This document shows, piece by piece, positions 12,975-23,732 of a stretch of DNA of 64,000 nucleotides (the stretch's first letter is position 1; each line of letters opens with the position of its first letter). Source of the DNA: Hemibagrus wyckioides (taxonomy: Eukaryota > Chordata > Actinopteri > Siluriformes > Bagridae); the NCBI RefSeq assembly GCF_019097595.1, contig NC_080716.1, forward strand, positions 9,535,401-9,599,400, given 5' to 3'. Position numbers and translations under genes: made by a program. The notes beneath the pieces were generated by a model that was not told the DNA's origin, made no database searches, and was given only the letters and a program-made list of their open reading frames with translations.

Positions 12975-13619
12975 CTGCCATTGGGGGATATCACATGTCC
13001 GTTTATTGGATTGTCAGTTTCACACTGCCTGGCTGCACTGATGGTAATGATAATAAAATTGAAATATCCAGGTACTTACCACTGTATTACCTCGCTATCA
13101 ACACCCAGACACACTCATTTTTTAGCACTCTTTCCGATAGGAGAGATTCGATACAGTGACAAACACGTGGTGAGAAGCGAGAGAGAAAGAGTGTGAGGAA
13201 CAAGGGGTTTGATAGCGATGCATTTTCAAGGTGCCGGTTAGATTGGGCAAAAAGACAGCGGGTAATGTGATTCTTGGGCATCCAGCCAACCCCGAGCGGT
13301 GTAGTATAACCCATTTTCCACAGACCGGAAAAGGAGCACATTCCCCTGCCATGTATGTGATAATGTAAAGCTCTTTACAGGACCACAGTGTGTGTGTGTG
13401 TATGCATGTGCTAGAAGATTTGCAGATGTTCAGATCAGGTTATAAAATTGATTAGAATGAGTGTTCTGGACAGCTGATATGTGTAAAAATGCCCCAGTGA
13501 ACTCCCCAGGAGCTTCTTTGATGCCGCCTGATTTCATAGTTTTGAAGTAGCAGAGCAGTGAGACAAGACTAAAGGCATGTCTACGTGAATTACAACACAA
13601 CACGGAACACATTTTCCAG

Positions 13620-13960
13620 ATGGATCACCTCTCATATCAAGTGTTACTTTTCTTCCTACTTTTTGCGCGGCTCTTAAGTTCGCAGAGCCTTCAATACATT
13701 TCCGCAAACTGCTCCCTGAATTATTAATTGGCAAAATATCTCTTGTGTTATCATCGCTGTAGTGCATAAGCTCACCTTTGTAATTAATGTATAGTGCAGT
13801 CTTAGTATTCAGCCTTTAGAATAATCAATTCATGGTAGTCAAGCAGTGCATTGGGTTTGGATAATTACAATCAATTACCAATTCCGTGTAATTCCATTCC
13901 CTGGCTACCTTGTAATAGTAGATCACCTTCAAGTCACCCCATGGGGATTTGGAATAGCAT
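13620..13960. promoter_or_regulatory. Candidate regulatory element in intron 1
   Basis: Complex, non-repetitive sequence with repeated TAATTA/ATTAAT-type homeodomain words (TTATTAATTGG, TTGTAATTAATG, GGATAATTACAATCAATTACC). It is flanked by low-complexity DNA. This is typical of developmental enhancers, but conservation is unmeasured. Confidence 0.35.
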
Positions 13961-13968
13961 ACATTGCT

Positions 13969-14028
13969 CACACACACACACACACACACACACAAATGGG
14001 CAGGATTTCTAAAAAAAAAAAAAAAAAA
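13969..14028. repeat. (CA)n tract plus 18-base poly-A
   Basis: Thirteen CA units end at 13,994 and an 18-A run occupies 14,011-14,028. Confidence 0.95.
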
Positions 14029-14079
14029 GTTCTTTTGACTCATTAAATCCACTCACACTTCGGCCAGTCGGCTCATCTA

Positions 14080-14345
14080 ATCCTCACAGGGCTCTTGGGC
14101 CGTTAGACAGCACCAAGGGTCAAGGGGTGAAGTGCGACTAATTTATTCATTCAGTCAGATTTCCTGTGCAGATGGCAGGCAGATATGCTATCACTATGAG
14201 AATCCCATTGGTGGGGAGAGGCCTGCTTCTCTTATCTGATCTGAGCGGCGAGGACTTATCAGCCTCAGACGCTGCTCCGCTCCACCGCTGCTGAGATGGA
14301 GGAATAAGAGGCTTATATGTGATTCGGCCGTAGATCTGCGGGAGG
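14080..14345. promoter_or_regulatory. Candidate regulatory element just upstream of exon 2
   Basis: Complex sequence with GATA-factor words in both orientations (CTTATCTGATCT near 14,231 and ACTTATCAG near 14,254), a CCATTGG-type CCAAT box (CCCATTGGTGG near 14,206) and CpGs. It lies 200-480 bases ahead of exon 2. It could be an intronic enhancer or an alternative promoter for transcripts starting at exon 2. Confidence 0.35.
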
Positions 14346-14544
14346 AAAAAAGTTTTCGGCGGTAGAAAGTTTATTTTTGAGAGGCTGTCAGTCATTCAGG
14401 TCATCTGTGTGGATGTCAGTACAAGGTCAGAGCAAAAGGACGTAGGACACGTTGTGACACACTTTATGTTCAGTCCATTCACTTTTATTTATTAAGTGTC
14501 ATTATTTTGTTTGTCTTTAAATTGTGAGAGTTTGTACTTACCAC

Positions 14545-14563
14545 GTGTTACTCTCTTTCACAG
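14545..14563 (+). other. Splice acceptor of rnf220 intron 1
   Basis: A pyrimidine-rich tract (TTACTCTCTTTCACAG) ends in AG at 14562-14563. It directly precedes a GC-richer exon that carries the RNF220 start codon 183 bases later. No competing acceptor of equal quality lies between here and the ATG. Confidence 0.75.
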
Positions 14564-14746
14564 GACGAGCCCTGTCGAGCTTGAATTGCCAGCAAGAGGC
14601 ACCCATTCTAAGTATAAAGGACGGACCCAATCGGCACCATACTCCCCATACCATTCCCCCCCGCTCTTTTCTCTCCACCCCTCCCCCCTGCCCCACTGAG
14701 CTCTCCGCTCACCCCTCCTCCTCCTCAACCGACACCCCCGGCCAAG
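14564..14746 (+). other. rnf220: rnf220 exon 2, 5' UTR part
   Basis: This is untranslated sequence between a strong splice acceptor (pyrimidine-rich run ending CACAG at 14563) and the start codon. It is C-rich, with several CCCC runs between about 14650 and 14735. It contains no ATG of its own, which supports 14747 as the first start codon within the exon. If exon 1 is spliced directly to this exon, an upstream reading frame from exon 1 enters here and stops at TGA 14697-14699, 47 bases before the main ATG. Confidence 0.8.
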
Positions 14747-14750
14747 ATGG
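14741..14750 (+). promoter_or_regulatory. rnf220: Translation start context of rnf220
   Basis: The context GCCAAGATGG puts a purine (A) at -3 and G at +4, close to the vertebrate optimum. A second in-frame ATG occurs ten codons downstream (residue 11, FKME). It is the weaker candidate because the family starts at the upstream Met. Confidence 0.75.
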
Positions 14751-15392
14751 ACCTTCACCACCGAGCCGCCTTCAAGATGGAGAGCTCATCGTATCTCCCT
14801 GGTCCATTGGCGTCTCCAGCTCTCATGGTGCTGGCGTCAACAGCCGACGCAAGTCGCGATGCCTCGGCCCCGTGTCAGCAGCCGCGGCCGTTTGGCGCAC
14901 CAGTGTCTGTCTCCGACAAGGACGTGCACCTACCTTTCGCCAACGGCTCCTACGCCTTCGCCTCCGTCTACCACCGGCAGCCTGGCTTTGGTGGCCGTGA
15001 CTTTGCTCCATCTCTCCTGCACCTGCACCACCAGTTTGCACCACCTGGCCTAGACTGTCCACCATCCATCAGTGTGCTTAACCACGGTGCTGTTGGAGCC
15101 TTCCGGCCCTTTGCTTCACCACCAGAAGAACGTGATGCAGCCTCAGGGGCCTACCAATCAGCTTTCACTCCAGCAAAGCGCCTCAAGGGCTGCCTGGAGG
15201 CAGAAGCGTCTCCACACCTGCGCTACTCAGACGCTGAGGGTAAAGAGTATGACTACGGTGGCGCCCACGTGCCCTCAGGCTCACCCGGTGCCCTCAAGGC
15301 TGTGGAGGATGCCGGAAAGAAAATCTTCGCCGTCTCTGGCCTGCTGTCCGACCGCGAGGCCTCATCCAGCCCAGAGGACCGCACTGAACGCT
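14747..15392 (+). CDS. rnf220: RNF220 E3 ubiquitin ligase, N-terminal coding exon (partial gene)
   Basis: This exon encodes the first 215 residues, plus the first base of a split Cys codon, of RNF220, a RING-type E3 ubiquitin-protein ligase. Recognition is from remembered vertebrate RNF220 sequence: the start (AAFKME, then LASPALMVLASTA), the segment CQQPRPFG, the stretch YQSAFTPAKRLK near residues 138-149, and KKIFAVSGL...SDREASSSPEDR at the exon end. The N-terminal part is Pro/Ser/His-rich, with no membrane segment or signal peptide. The catalytic RING lies at the C-terminus, outside the window. The ATG is chosen because it matches the family start and has A at -3 and G at +4. The reading frame meets TAG at 15398, just past a GTGAGT donor at 15393, so the exon must end there. 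Known roles of the family include ubiquitination of Sin3B and neural transcription regulators, and stabilisation of beta-catenin. Paralogue a or b is unresolved. Confidence 0.93.
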
Positions 15393-15398
15393 GTGAGT
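15393..15398 (+). other. Splice donor of rnf220 exon 2 (start of intron 2)
   Basis: The consensus donor GTGAGT follows the RNF220 codons for ...EDRTER. It splits a Cys codon after its first base (phase 1). The family protein continues with Cys-Lys-Lys at this point, so the next exon should begin with two bases completing Cys and then Lys codons. Read-through would stop at TAG 15398. Confidence 0.85.
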
Positions 15399-15619
15399 AG
15401 CTGCTTTCCTCTTCGCCCTTCTACCCCACAGTAGCAATGTTCCATCATTCTCAGAGAGGGATTTTTTTTAGATTTTTAATGTACACATGCTTTAAATTGC
15501 CATTTATATTTAAAAATGTTTTACAGCATTGGAAGCTGTTAAACTCTTAGATAATTAAGAATGCATTACAAATTACACAATAAACTACAAAAAATGGAAA
15601 TATATTATTAAAACAAGAT

Positions 15620-15668
15620 TACTACTACTACTACTACTACTACTAGTAATAATAATATTAATAATACT
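15620..15668. repeat. (ACT)n/(AAT)n compound repeat
   Basis: Nine ACT units pass through ACTAGT into AAT units. Confidence 0.93.
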
Positions 15669-15956
15669 TTAAGGCAAATCCTATCACACAATGTATTTCA
15701 GTGCTTTTTTAAACCTCAATGAATCCAATATTAAGTCAAATCTGGGTTGATTTTTGTGCAGATTTCTCAGACAATGCTTTTAACAGCAATCAGCTCTGAG
15801 CACCTCAGTTTGTTCATATGACACATTAGAGCAGGATTGTATTGAGACCGTGTCCGTGTCACAGCCAGAGTGGTGCTAATGTTTGGACAGGGAGCCCTGG
15901 TGCTCCTCCACCTCAGATCAATCCCAGAGATACAACTCATAAATGAAATGGAGGGG

Positions 15957-15959
<3 letters not shown>

Positions 15960-15988
<29 letters not shown>

Positions 15989-15998
15989 ACGTGTGTGT
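15960..15998. repeat. (GT)n microsatellite
   Basis: Thirteen GT units, then GCAC and a further short GT run. A second GT tract follows at 16,045-16,061. Confidence 0.95.
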
Positions 15999-16182
15999 AA
16001 AAGAGAGGATGAGTGAGATGAGAAATGAAATATGAAATAGGGGCTGTGTGTGTGTGTGTGTACATTTCAATCCATAAGGGATCTACAGGAAGGGAGTTCA
16101 GTGGTATTACTGAAGGCAATCCGTCTTTACTTCTCTTACTCAAATACATTAGGAATTACAGTGAAAACACACTTGCTGAGGT

Positions 16183-16204
16183 GCACACACACACACACAC
16201 ACAC
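16183..16204. repeat. (CA)n microsatellite
   Basis: Eleven CA units. Confidence 0.95.
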
Positions 16205-16312
16205 CACGTAATTCTATCATGGCGGCTTATTACCACTTTTAGTTTTGGAGAAAAAATGGGGACCAGGTCAGAACTGTCATAGATTCTTATAATTATGTGG
16301 GATTTTATACCT

Positions 16313-16344
<32 letters not shown>

Positions 16345-16359
16345 CACACACACACACAC
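16313..16359. repeat. (CA)n microsatellite
   Basis: About 23 CA units with one CG interruption. Confidence 0.97.
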
Positions 16360-16430
16360 TTTCCTTAGTAACTACCCCTGCCCACGTTTAGCTCACCTGC
16401 TGACAGAAAGAATGTCAGTGTGTATTTAAG

Positions 16431-16452
16431 TGTGTGTGTGTGTGTGTGTGTG
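16431..16452. repeat. (GT)n microsatellite
   Basis: Eleven GT units. It lies 70 bases from the preceding CA array, so the two are in inverted orientation. Confidence 0.95.
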
Positions 16453-16889
16453 AGAGTGTAAGTAAAAGCCTTGTCTCATTATTGCTTGCTGTCCTTTTTT
16501 CTCCCCTGCTACTCTTTTGCTATTTTTTTGTCAATTTTTTTCTGCTTCCTTTTTCTCTCACTCTATATTTCTCCGTCACAATGTTCCTGAACTCCTACTA
16601 ATTTCAATCATTTTACTTTAGGGTGTGTTTACAGTTTACACACACCTCCTCTGCGACAGGCAGGCAGGTCAAGGGATGCAACAGAGAAAGAGAAAGAGAG
16701 AGAGAGAGGGAGAGATGGAAACACCCTTGATCGAACAGATGAGAGACAGAGGCAGTGAGCTGAGACTGATCGGATAAAGAGGCTGGCATGCAGGCAGGCA
16801 GGGATGTGAATGACACCCAACGACCGAAGTAGACAGGAAGGAGAAAGAGAGAGAAGAGAAACAGACAAAAGGAAGTGTCTCATCTAGGA

Positions 16890-17110
16890 TTTCTCCTCTG
16901 AGAGGGTCTTGTTTGATTGAAGGCGTGTTTTAGCTGGTGTAGTTGCTGTACAGAACGTTTTTTTCCCCCGGACATGTCCGTTTGGGTGGTGGGATTATGA
17001 CGCCTCAGCCTGGGCTCAGATTAACTGTGAGATAGCTGCTAATTCCGGCCTGTATTAATCTGATGCTCAGAGTATGCGATAAGGGGCAACACGAGAGGGG
17101 ATTAAGGAGG
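16890..17110. promoter_or_regulatory. Candidate enhancer in intron 2
   Basis: Complex block between GA and CA tracts. It has GGATTA and TTAATCTGAT words (bicoid/OTX-like TAATC), CAGATTAAC and GATAAGG. Judged only by composition and motif density. Confidence 0.28.
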
Positions 17111-17412
17111 GAGTAGAAGAGGCACACAGCCCTTCTCCCTTCCCCGACTTGGGAATACGGCCGAGGAGAAAATGAGTATGAGACTAAAACTAGTGCTCTC
17201 GCCTCACTCTGTGCTTCTCTGTCACACACACACATGCGTGCACACACACTATTTTTGTGCTGTATCTAATTAGATTAAACCTCAGACCCACCAAGGGCCC
17301 TAATGCAATTGAGTTTCTAGAACCCGGAGTCGAAGAAACTTAAATTGGGTTCCCCTTGACTGGGTAACTTGCTGCTCCTTGTCACATTGTGAGTGGTATC
17401 CTCTCACATGCC

Positions 17413-17415
17413 GTG

Positions 17416-17458
<43 letters not shown>
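17413..17458. repeat. (GT)n(GA)n compound microsatellite
   Basis: About 11 GT units switch to about 12 GA units. Confidence 0.96.
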
Positions 17459-19451
17459 CTGAATCTTCAAATCTTTCCACCAGAGAGCACAATGAATAAG
17501 CCTCTCTACTGTGAACCAGGAAACCTTGCTATAAAACCCCATCATGGCAACACCACAGCTGATAAAGACTAACGTGACAGGCTTATCTTCGCTCTTCGAT
17601 TGAGCATTTAGAATACTGTACTAGAATATTTACTTCAAAAGTGAACTTTTCTCTTTGCTTTTCGGTTTGGGTTTTATATGGATTCCTATTCTATACAGCA
17701 CATACTGTATGTGTGTTCTATGTGCTTCTGGTGTGTGTGTGTGTGAGTGACAGCTGGCCCTTGTTTGTTTGCCTTTCCCTCCCCGCACGCATTTACACCA
17801 CAGAACAGAGCATTGAACCTGACCCAGACCCATTGGTCCACTTCCAAATCTCCATCCTCATGTCTGAGAATAAAAAAACAGAAAAGTGAGAAACTCAGAC
17901 GGAAACATAGAAGAGAGGGAGCGCAAAAGGTATGGAGAGAGGATGATAACACAAAGAGATAAAAATGAAAGAGCGGAGGGGGGACAGGCAAAGGGAACGA
18001 GCGATGAGCTGAAAGGCAGACAGCAGCTGCCTTCCTGAGCAGTCGAAATAAAACGAGGGGGGGGGGGGTCTAGAGAAAAATCCTTAAGACAACAGTGCGC
18101 AGCCACGCAGGCTTCCTTCCTGACGTGACCAGGCCGGGAGCTGTGTGGGCCTGTCGCTATAAATCCCCTGCTGATTTACGGGGTAGCTCCACACTTAACC
18201 CCCAGTGCTCCATCCAGACTGGATTTATTTCCACCTGAAATCTGAGTGATTGTATTAAAAAACAAAGAAACGCTCATTTTTTTATTATTTTGGGGCATCA
18301 CACACATTGTAGTTAGTAAGTAAGCCAGCAGGGTCGTGATGCACAAGCATGGAGATGCATTTCTGTACTTATTTCTGCACATCGTCTCTCTGCCACTTGC
18401 GGTCGTCCGTCAGCCGCTGGCTTTGAGCCTTTAATTATCTGCTGTTGCTCTCCTCTCTCTTGCCTCTCTTTCTTTCTCTCTCTCCTGCTCTTTCTCTCTC
18501 TCTCTTTCTGCCTCCTCAGTTGCGGTGATTGATTCCTGTTTTCATGTTTTTCGATTCGCCGGCGTATATCTTTTTGGAGAGCGTGTGGTTATTCTGCTGT
18601 CTTCTTCTTCCCTTTTTCTAACGCTCTGAAGAGCAACATGCGCTGACAGCTGTTAAAACACACTACTTTATTTATTTCTTTTTAGATATCTTCCCCCTTT
18701 TTTTCCTGTCTCTGTCAAACAACAGATTGCACCGGGGTATTTGTGTTTCCTTTGGATGCATTAAAAAAAGCTAAGGGAAGGGCTCGCGTTCGCAGGCAGG
18801 AGTGATAAAAGTGATCAGAAAAGATGAAAGAAAAAAAATCCCAGTGAAGGAAAAATGATGTTGCTGTATGTCTTTGGCTGTTAAAGAGTTGGACCTGTGT
18901 GGAGTTAAACATAGTCATCCCTGCAAAGTTCTTTCTCCCTCTCTTTTCCTCTCTCGCTCCCCTGTCACGGTCTAGTGGTGAGGTTAAGTTCAGTAAGTTC
19001 AGTTCTAATAATTAAGCAGCGCTGCCTGTGCTTTCCCAGATGTTAAAAGGCTTGTCCTCACATGTAGTCTCCCCATCAGCTCCTCATTCCTCCTCTCCTC
19101 TCATCCCTCTATTCTTTCCTTGTCATCTTCTCCACCCCCTTTCTCTCTCTCTTTTTTTTGCCCTCAGCTTCATCTACCATCAGTGATGGACACAATCAGG
19201 GGCTCTGTGACTTTGTTTATCTCTCCATCTGTCCCTTTAGCCCACTCACATTCCCTCTTTCAGATAGAATGAATTGAAATTGGACAGAGCAAAGTCCGGT
19301 TTCATTTCTTTTTGTTTTACAAGTACAGCAGTTTTCTCGTGGCAGCTCTCGAGACAGAGATGTAAGCTACTGGGGGGTTTCTGTTACTCTATCTGTGTCT
19401 TCGCCGCTCTGGGTGGCAGGGGACAGCAGGTGTCAGTGCAGTGGCCCATAG

Positions 19452-19452
<1 letters not shown>

Positions 19453-19482
<30 letters not shown>

Positions 19483-19494
19483 TGTGTGTGAGTG
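19453..19494. repeat. (GT)n microsatellite, interrupted
   Basis: GT units broken by GAGAGA. Confidence 0.94.
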
Positions 19495-19846
19495 TGAGGA
19501 TCATTGGACTGTGCCATTGTTGCAGCATGACGCAGATCAAGGATTAGCGCTTCCTGCCTGTGCTTTGTTGGCTGCTACACTCGAATTGGACACAGCCACC
19601 GTTTGGGAAATTAACAGGGGAAAATGAGATGATCACATGCGTCCTCGCTGGAGAAACAGCTGGGTCCTCCACACAAATACAGTAACACACACACACACAC
19701 TTTCGGCACACAAACATTTCAAATGAAACCAGGGTATAATTTGTTACTGACACTGTTGCTGCATTAGGAATTATACCGAAGAGTTCTTTAGCGCTTTTAC
19801 ATATGAGCCGAGCCGAAATGGTGTGTAGTGTGTATGGAGGGGATGT

Positions 19847-19873
19847 ACACACACACACACACACACACACACA
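19847..19873. repeat. (CA)n microsatellite
   Basis: Thirteen CA units. A shorter CA run of about eight units lies at 19,686-19,701. Confidence 0.95.
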
Positions 19874-20344
19874 TGCTGCTCTCCCAGACCTTGGATCAGC
19901 CTTGTGCTTTCCCATGATCCACATTTTGGGATCTCCAGCAATGTCAGTGAGGTCTTATAAAAGTGTCCACCGGGTCCAGTAGAAACCTCGCAGCTGGTAT
20001 CACTTCCGTTCTGTTGCTGTTTCCCGGGTCACGGTGTCATAGTGTCATGGTGCCATGGTGTGGGTTCAGGGTTCTGGGCCACTGACAGGCTCAGGGACGG
20101 GCCTCAGCATCAACAACCCTGTAGCTGGTGGTTTTCCTCAGGAGAACACCCTTCCCTAGCGTTATTTCCCTCTCTCTAATGCAGATGTGTTGAAAATCCT
20201 GTTCCCCTAGAGTGCCTTAAAGAGGCAGGAGATGAAAAACCTCACTCACTGCTAACTGCTCCACCACCCAGAGCTGAGCACACAGACTCACACCACACCA
20301 TCTCCCTCTCTCTCTCATTCTCTCCATTCATCTCTTCCTCGTTA

Positions 20345-20347
<3 letters not shown>

Positions 20348-20382
<35 letters not shown>
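20348..20382. repeat. (CT)n microsatellite
   Basis: About 17 CT units within a larger pyrimidine-rich stretch. Confidence 0.96.
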
Positions 20383-20384
<2 letters not shown>

Positions 20385-20924
20385 CACCTCTCCACACACC
20401 CGTAATCTAATCTTCTCTCCGTTTGCGAGCGCAGTCTTCTGTGACAGACTTTTTTTTTTTTTCCAGAAAAGCCGGCTCGGCTAAAGGACACAAACATATT
20501 ATATATATTTATTACTTCCCTTAAAAACATGAATTATTTAATGGAAGTGATTACCGAGTGCAAACCTCAAGGAGCGTTTAGAGGCTGAATGTTGTCCCTT
20601 TTTTTTTTAAAAAAAAAACAAAACAACACAGTGCACGTCTCTCCGCTTGAGAGATCAGGTTATGGTGTATAGATGAGCCGTATTAGCAAGCAGAAGCGTC
20701 TCTAAACTCGTACACCTGTAGATACGTGAGCCTGAATGCTTCCTAAGAACACGCTCCATTATTTTTAAGCAGTGCATTATTACCAGTGTAGGAAAAAAGA
20801 GGCCCAGGAGGATCTATATGAAGTTCCTTTCTCAGAATGCCAATGGCCTGCACGCGCATTGGAAAGTGTTGCCACTTCACTGTCACTCTCTGTTGAGGTG
20901 CTCGCAGCAGCCTGATTAATTATT

Positions 20925-21075
20925 TAGCTGCATGTATCATCTATTTACCTTAGTAATCCATCTGTCAGCACGCTTATTGATCCAATCCTGCATTCTAATT
21001 GTGCATCCTCTCAGCGCGGCTAGCTCATATTTAAATGCAGCGCCTGTCACTGCACCTGTCTGTTTCTGGGTGCCG
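20925..21075. promoter_or_regulatory. Candidate enhancer in intron 2
   Basis: Contains CTGATTAATTATTTAGC, TAGTAATCC, TTATTGATCCAATC and TCTAATTGTGC within 100 bases, followed by CATATTTAAATGC. This is a dense cluster of homeodomain and CUT-like words in an otherwise pyrimidine-tract-rich area. Confidence 0.33.
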
Positions 21076-21475
21076 GTAGCTGTTACACTGCCTGTTAGCT
21101 GTTGGAAAGAGTGGCATTGAGCTACAGCTGGCTTGTAGAAACGAGAACGTGTGGGAGTTTTCTCTCTCTCTCTCTTTCTCTCTCTCTCTGTTTCTCCCTG
21201 TCTGTTTCTCACTCTGTCACTCTCAGGTGTGACCGCATTGTAACTTCTGCCACGGTGCATGTGGAGATGTCGCTCTATTCTGAGTGACTGCGGTTCGGAG
21301 CGAAACAGAGACATGGAGGGAAGAGAGGGAAGAAGTGAAAGTCAGGAGAAAGTATGAATGAGGGCATCTGTGTGTTTATTTAGGTGCATGTGCACTGTTT
21401 TTCTTCTCTTTTGCTTCCCTGTTTCAGTCCTGCTTCTTGTTTTCAAGTCCCTGCTAACTTTTAACTGAGCAGGAG

Positions 21476-21502
21476 TCTCTCTCTCTCTCTCTCTCTCTCT
21501 CT
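21476..21502. repeat. (CT)n microsatellite
   Basis: Thirteen CT units. It is followed within about 30 bases by the TGATTGACAG site. Confidence 0.95.
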
Positions 21503-21531
21503 GTTAAGAGAGTGGTAGCAGCCTATTGCTG

Positions 21532-21541
21532 TGATTGACAG
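21532..21541 (+). promoter_or_regulatory. PBX-MEIS/PREP consensus decamer
   Basis: TGATTGACAG is the textbook composite binding sequence for PBX with MEIS or PREP cofactors. A single match in 64 kb on two strands would be expected by chance roughly one time in ten. It stands about 450 bases from a HOX/PBX-type site. Confidence 0.35.
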
Positions 21542-21599
21542 GTGTGAGACGGCAGGCAGTTAAGAACCCAAAGCTGCTACTTTTTATGAGGGCTGTTTT

Positions 21600-21624
21600 G
21601 TGTGTGTGTGTGTGTGTGTGTGTG
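21600..21624. repeat. (GT)n microsatellite
   Basis: Twelve GT units. A second array of ten units lies at 21,762-21,782. Confidence 0.95.
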
Positions 21625-21869
21625 CATGCGTGAGCTGAGGTACTTAAGAAGCCCCCACTCCTAGTCCGCTGGCTCAGTTGTCTTCTAACAAAGCTTTTGA
21701 CATAATTGAATACAGCACCTCATGTGGTGAAGAGATAAGTGTATAAGTGTGTGATTATGTTTGTGTGTGTGTGTGTGTGTGTTCACGTTTATAGTAAGCG
21801 ACCCTTCTTTTCAAGTGCAGTATGTACATGTGTGTATCTCTACGTGCGTAGTTAAAGATGTGGGAGCTC

Positions 21870-22060
21870 ACCCACTAAGTTGATGAGCCCATTCCTCCCT
21901 GGGTCTAATCAGAGAGGACACGTGAGCTCCCAGCGTGAGCCGACGTGCAAATGCAGCGATCAGTAAACACTCACTGAGTTAATGACATCAATCAATGGCC
22001 TTTTAAAACTGCAATTTGATAATTACAATCATCAATGCCTGCCACCGTATACATTACAGG
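21870..22060. promoter_or_regulatory. Candidate enhancer with HOX/PBX-type site
   Basis: Complex block containing TGACATCAATCAATGG at 21,983-21,998. Its reverse strand reads TGATTGAT joined to GTCA, a HOX/PBX half joined to a MEIS-like half. It is followed by TTTGATAATTACAATCATCAATG. A CACGTG E-box and TCTAATCAG precede it. Confidence 0.38.
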
Positions 22061-23438
22061 CTCTCTTCTCGGCCGTTCCCTCTCTCCCCCTTTTTACTCT
22101 CGCTTTTATTTCATGAGAATGGATCTGAGGCCCTATTATCCTGTCAGCGGAGAATGTGTTGGAATCGAACTCCTTGCATGTAGGCTATCATTTTACAAGA
22201 GCTGCTGCATTCGTCAATACTTAACGTCTTAATATGGCAAGAATTTAAGTGAAAATGGGCTTTAGGACTAAAATGGAACAATTTGTAATATGGAATATGG
22301 TTTCAGCTGTTATTATTGTTATTCTGCCCCTGTATTAACAATTACTTTTGTAACTTTAATATAAATCTAGAGGGAAAGGCGGATGGGGAAAGAAAACAAT
22401 TTAACCTATTCATTTTAAACATCAGAATTCCAAATGACACTTTACTTATTATCCTGACGGTTATTGTTTTCTGCTGCCGGTGGGTCCTTTCTGCCTGGGT
22501 GGTGTAATAGAGGCAGTTGTTAGGACTGCCGTCTGATCTGTATGTCTGCCTTTTTTCTATTTCTGTCTCAGTCTTTTTCAGCTCCTTCTGATTGGCCGAG
22601 CCATGCTCAAAGTTTATTTTCACCACACATCAAAGACGGTGTCCACAGCCTGACCACATTGCTTTGCAGGGGGCGTAAAATCTTCTTAACCAGAGACTCC
22701 CCCTGCCCCACTTTAGCCCTATCAAAGCCCTTAACTGCCTCTTTTCAGTCGGCCATTTTCAGCCTCTGAGGCCCCGGGGCCTGCTGACCCGATCGGAGAT
22801 GATTTCATAGCCGCAGAGCTGAAAATTGCCGGCGTCAAAAAAATGACACCTAAACGTGGTAAATGGGGGGCTAATCTGGAATTCTGCTTTATTGGACGCA
22901 ATCCTCCCTCTCTTCTTCCTCGATCGCATGACCTCTCTGTGTCGGTGAGTTGTTGGGAGTTAAGCTGCCTTTCACACTTGCTCGCGCTGCTCTGCAGGTG
23001 CTGTTTGGATATGGGCTGTTTAATATCACACCCCCGCACCAGAATGCACGGCATCCTCTCCTTGTCCCTACAGAGCAGAAGAGTGCAAATCTGCCACTTC
23101 TCCCAACACAGATACCCCTCTGACCCCCATTCAGAGATATATTGATTTTTCAAAGCTCGGTCTAACACTGAGCAGATGAAGGGGAGGGGGGGTGTAGTAA
23201 TGGTGGACGCTTGTGCTAGGCACACAGCATGATGCTCCTCTCTGTGAATTTAACACATCTCCCGCATGCTACTCACACTGACATCAAACAAGCACAAATA
23301 ATCAAAAGGCACCTGGATCATCTGTAGACCTTTAAAGACACTCTTGCTGTCTCTGCATGAAACACAATTCAAGTGCATTGAGCTGATGTGTGGGTCAAAC
23401 AGAGTTGGCTTGTTTGTCATATGTTGCAACTATATACT

Positions 23439-23461
23439 GTGTGTGTGTGTGTGTGTGTGTG
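23439..23461. repeat. (GT)n microsatellite
   Basis: Eleven GT units. Confidence 0.95.
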
Positions 23462-23695
23462 GGCCCAGTTTGCTTTGTAGGGGTTTTAAGGTGGCCTGAT
23501 CCGCACCCTTGATGCATGACTCTTTTAACTCGTGTTTACTAGGGAGCTCTCAGAGCCAAAGGAAAGATCCATGGAGCAGAGAGAAGCAAAATAAAGTGAG
23601 CGCGTACAAACAAACTGCGTCGAGGGAGCGTGGCCTAGGTCTCACTGCGTGAGACCATCCTTCAGTGCGCTGTCCTAAGCCCTGCTCTTACCTCT

Positions 23696-23699
<4 letters not shown>

Positions 23700-23731
<32 letters not shown>
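23700..23731. repeat. (GA)n microsatellite
   Basis: Fifteen GA units. Confidence 0.96.

Positions 23732-23732
<1 letters not shown>

Larger units (their letters stand above)
5604..14563 (+). other. rnf220 intron 1
   Basis: Intron of about 9 kb between the presumed non-coding exon 1 and exon 2. The first few kilobases keep scattered CpG-rich words (for example around 7,620-8,330). The rest is AT-rich with many microsatellites, above all between 12.3 and 13.0 kb. Complex, probably regulatory sequence lies at 13,620-13,960 and 14,080-14,345, just ahead of exon 2. No coding exon is recognised. Confidence 0.6.

Noticed and set aside
12635..13159. 174-codon frame rich in Leu-Ser and Thr-His repeats
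   Set aside because: It is a translation of CT and CA microsatellites.
14524..15000. 158-codon plus-strand frame overlapping the RNF220 exon
   Set aside because: It overlaps the confirmed RNF220 frame, starts inside intron 1 across the splice acceptor, and its low-complexity Pro/Ser/Arg composition is what a shifted reading of this GC-rich exon gives.
22731..23225. 164-codon minus-strand frame
   Set aside because: No recognisable domain or family and no convincing splice context. It lies in complex intronic sequence better read as non-coding.
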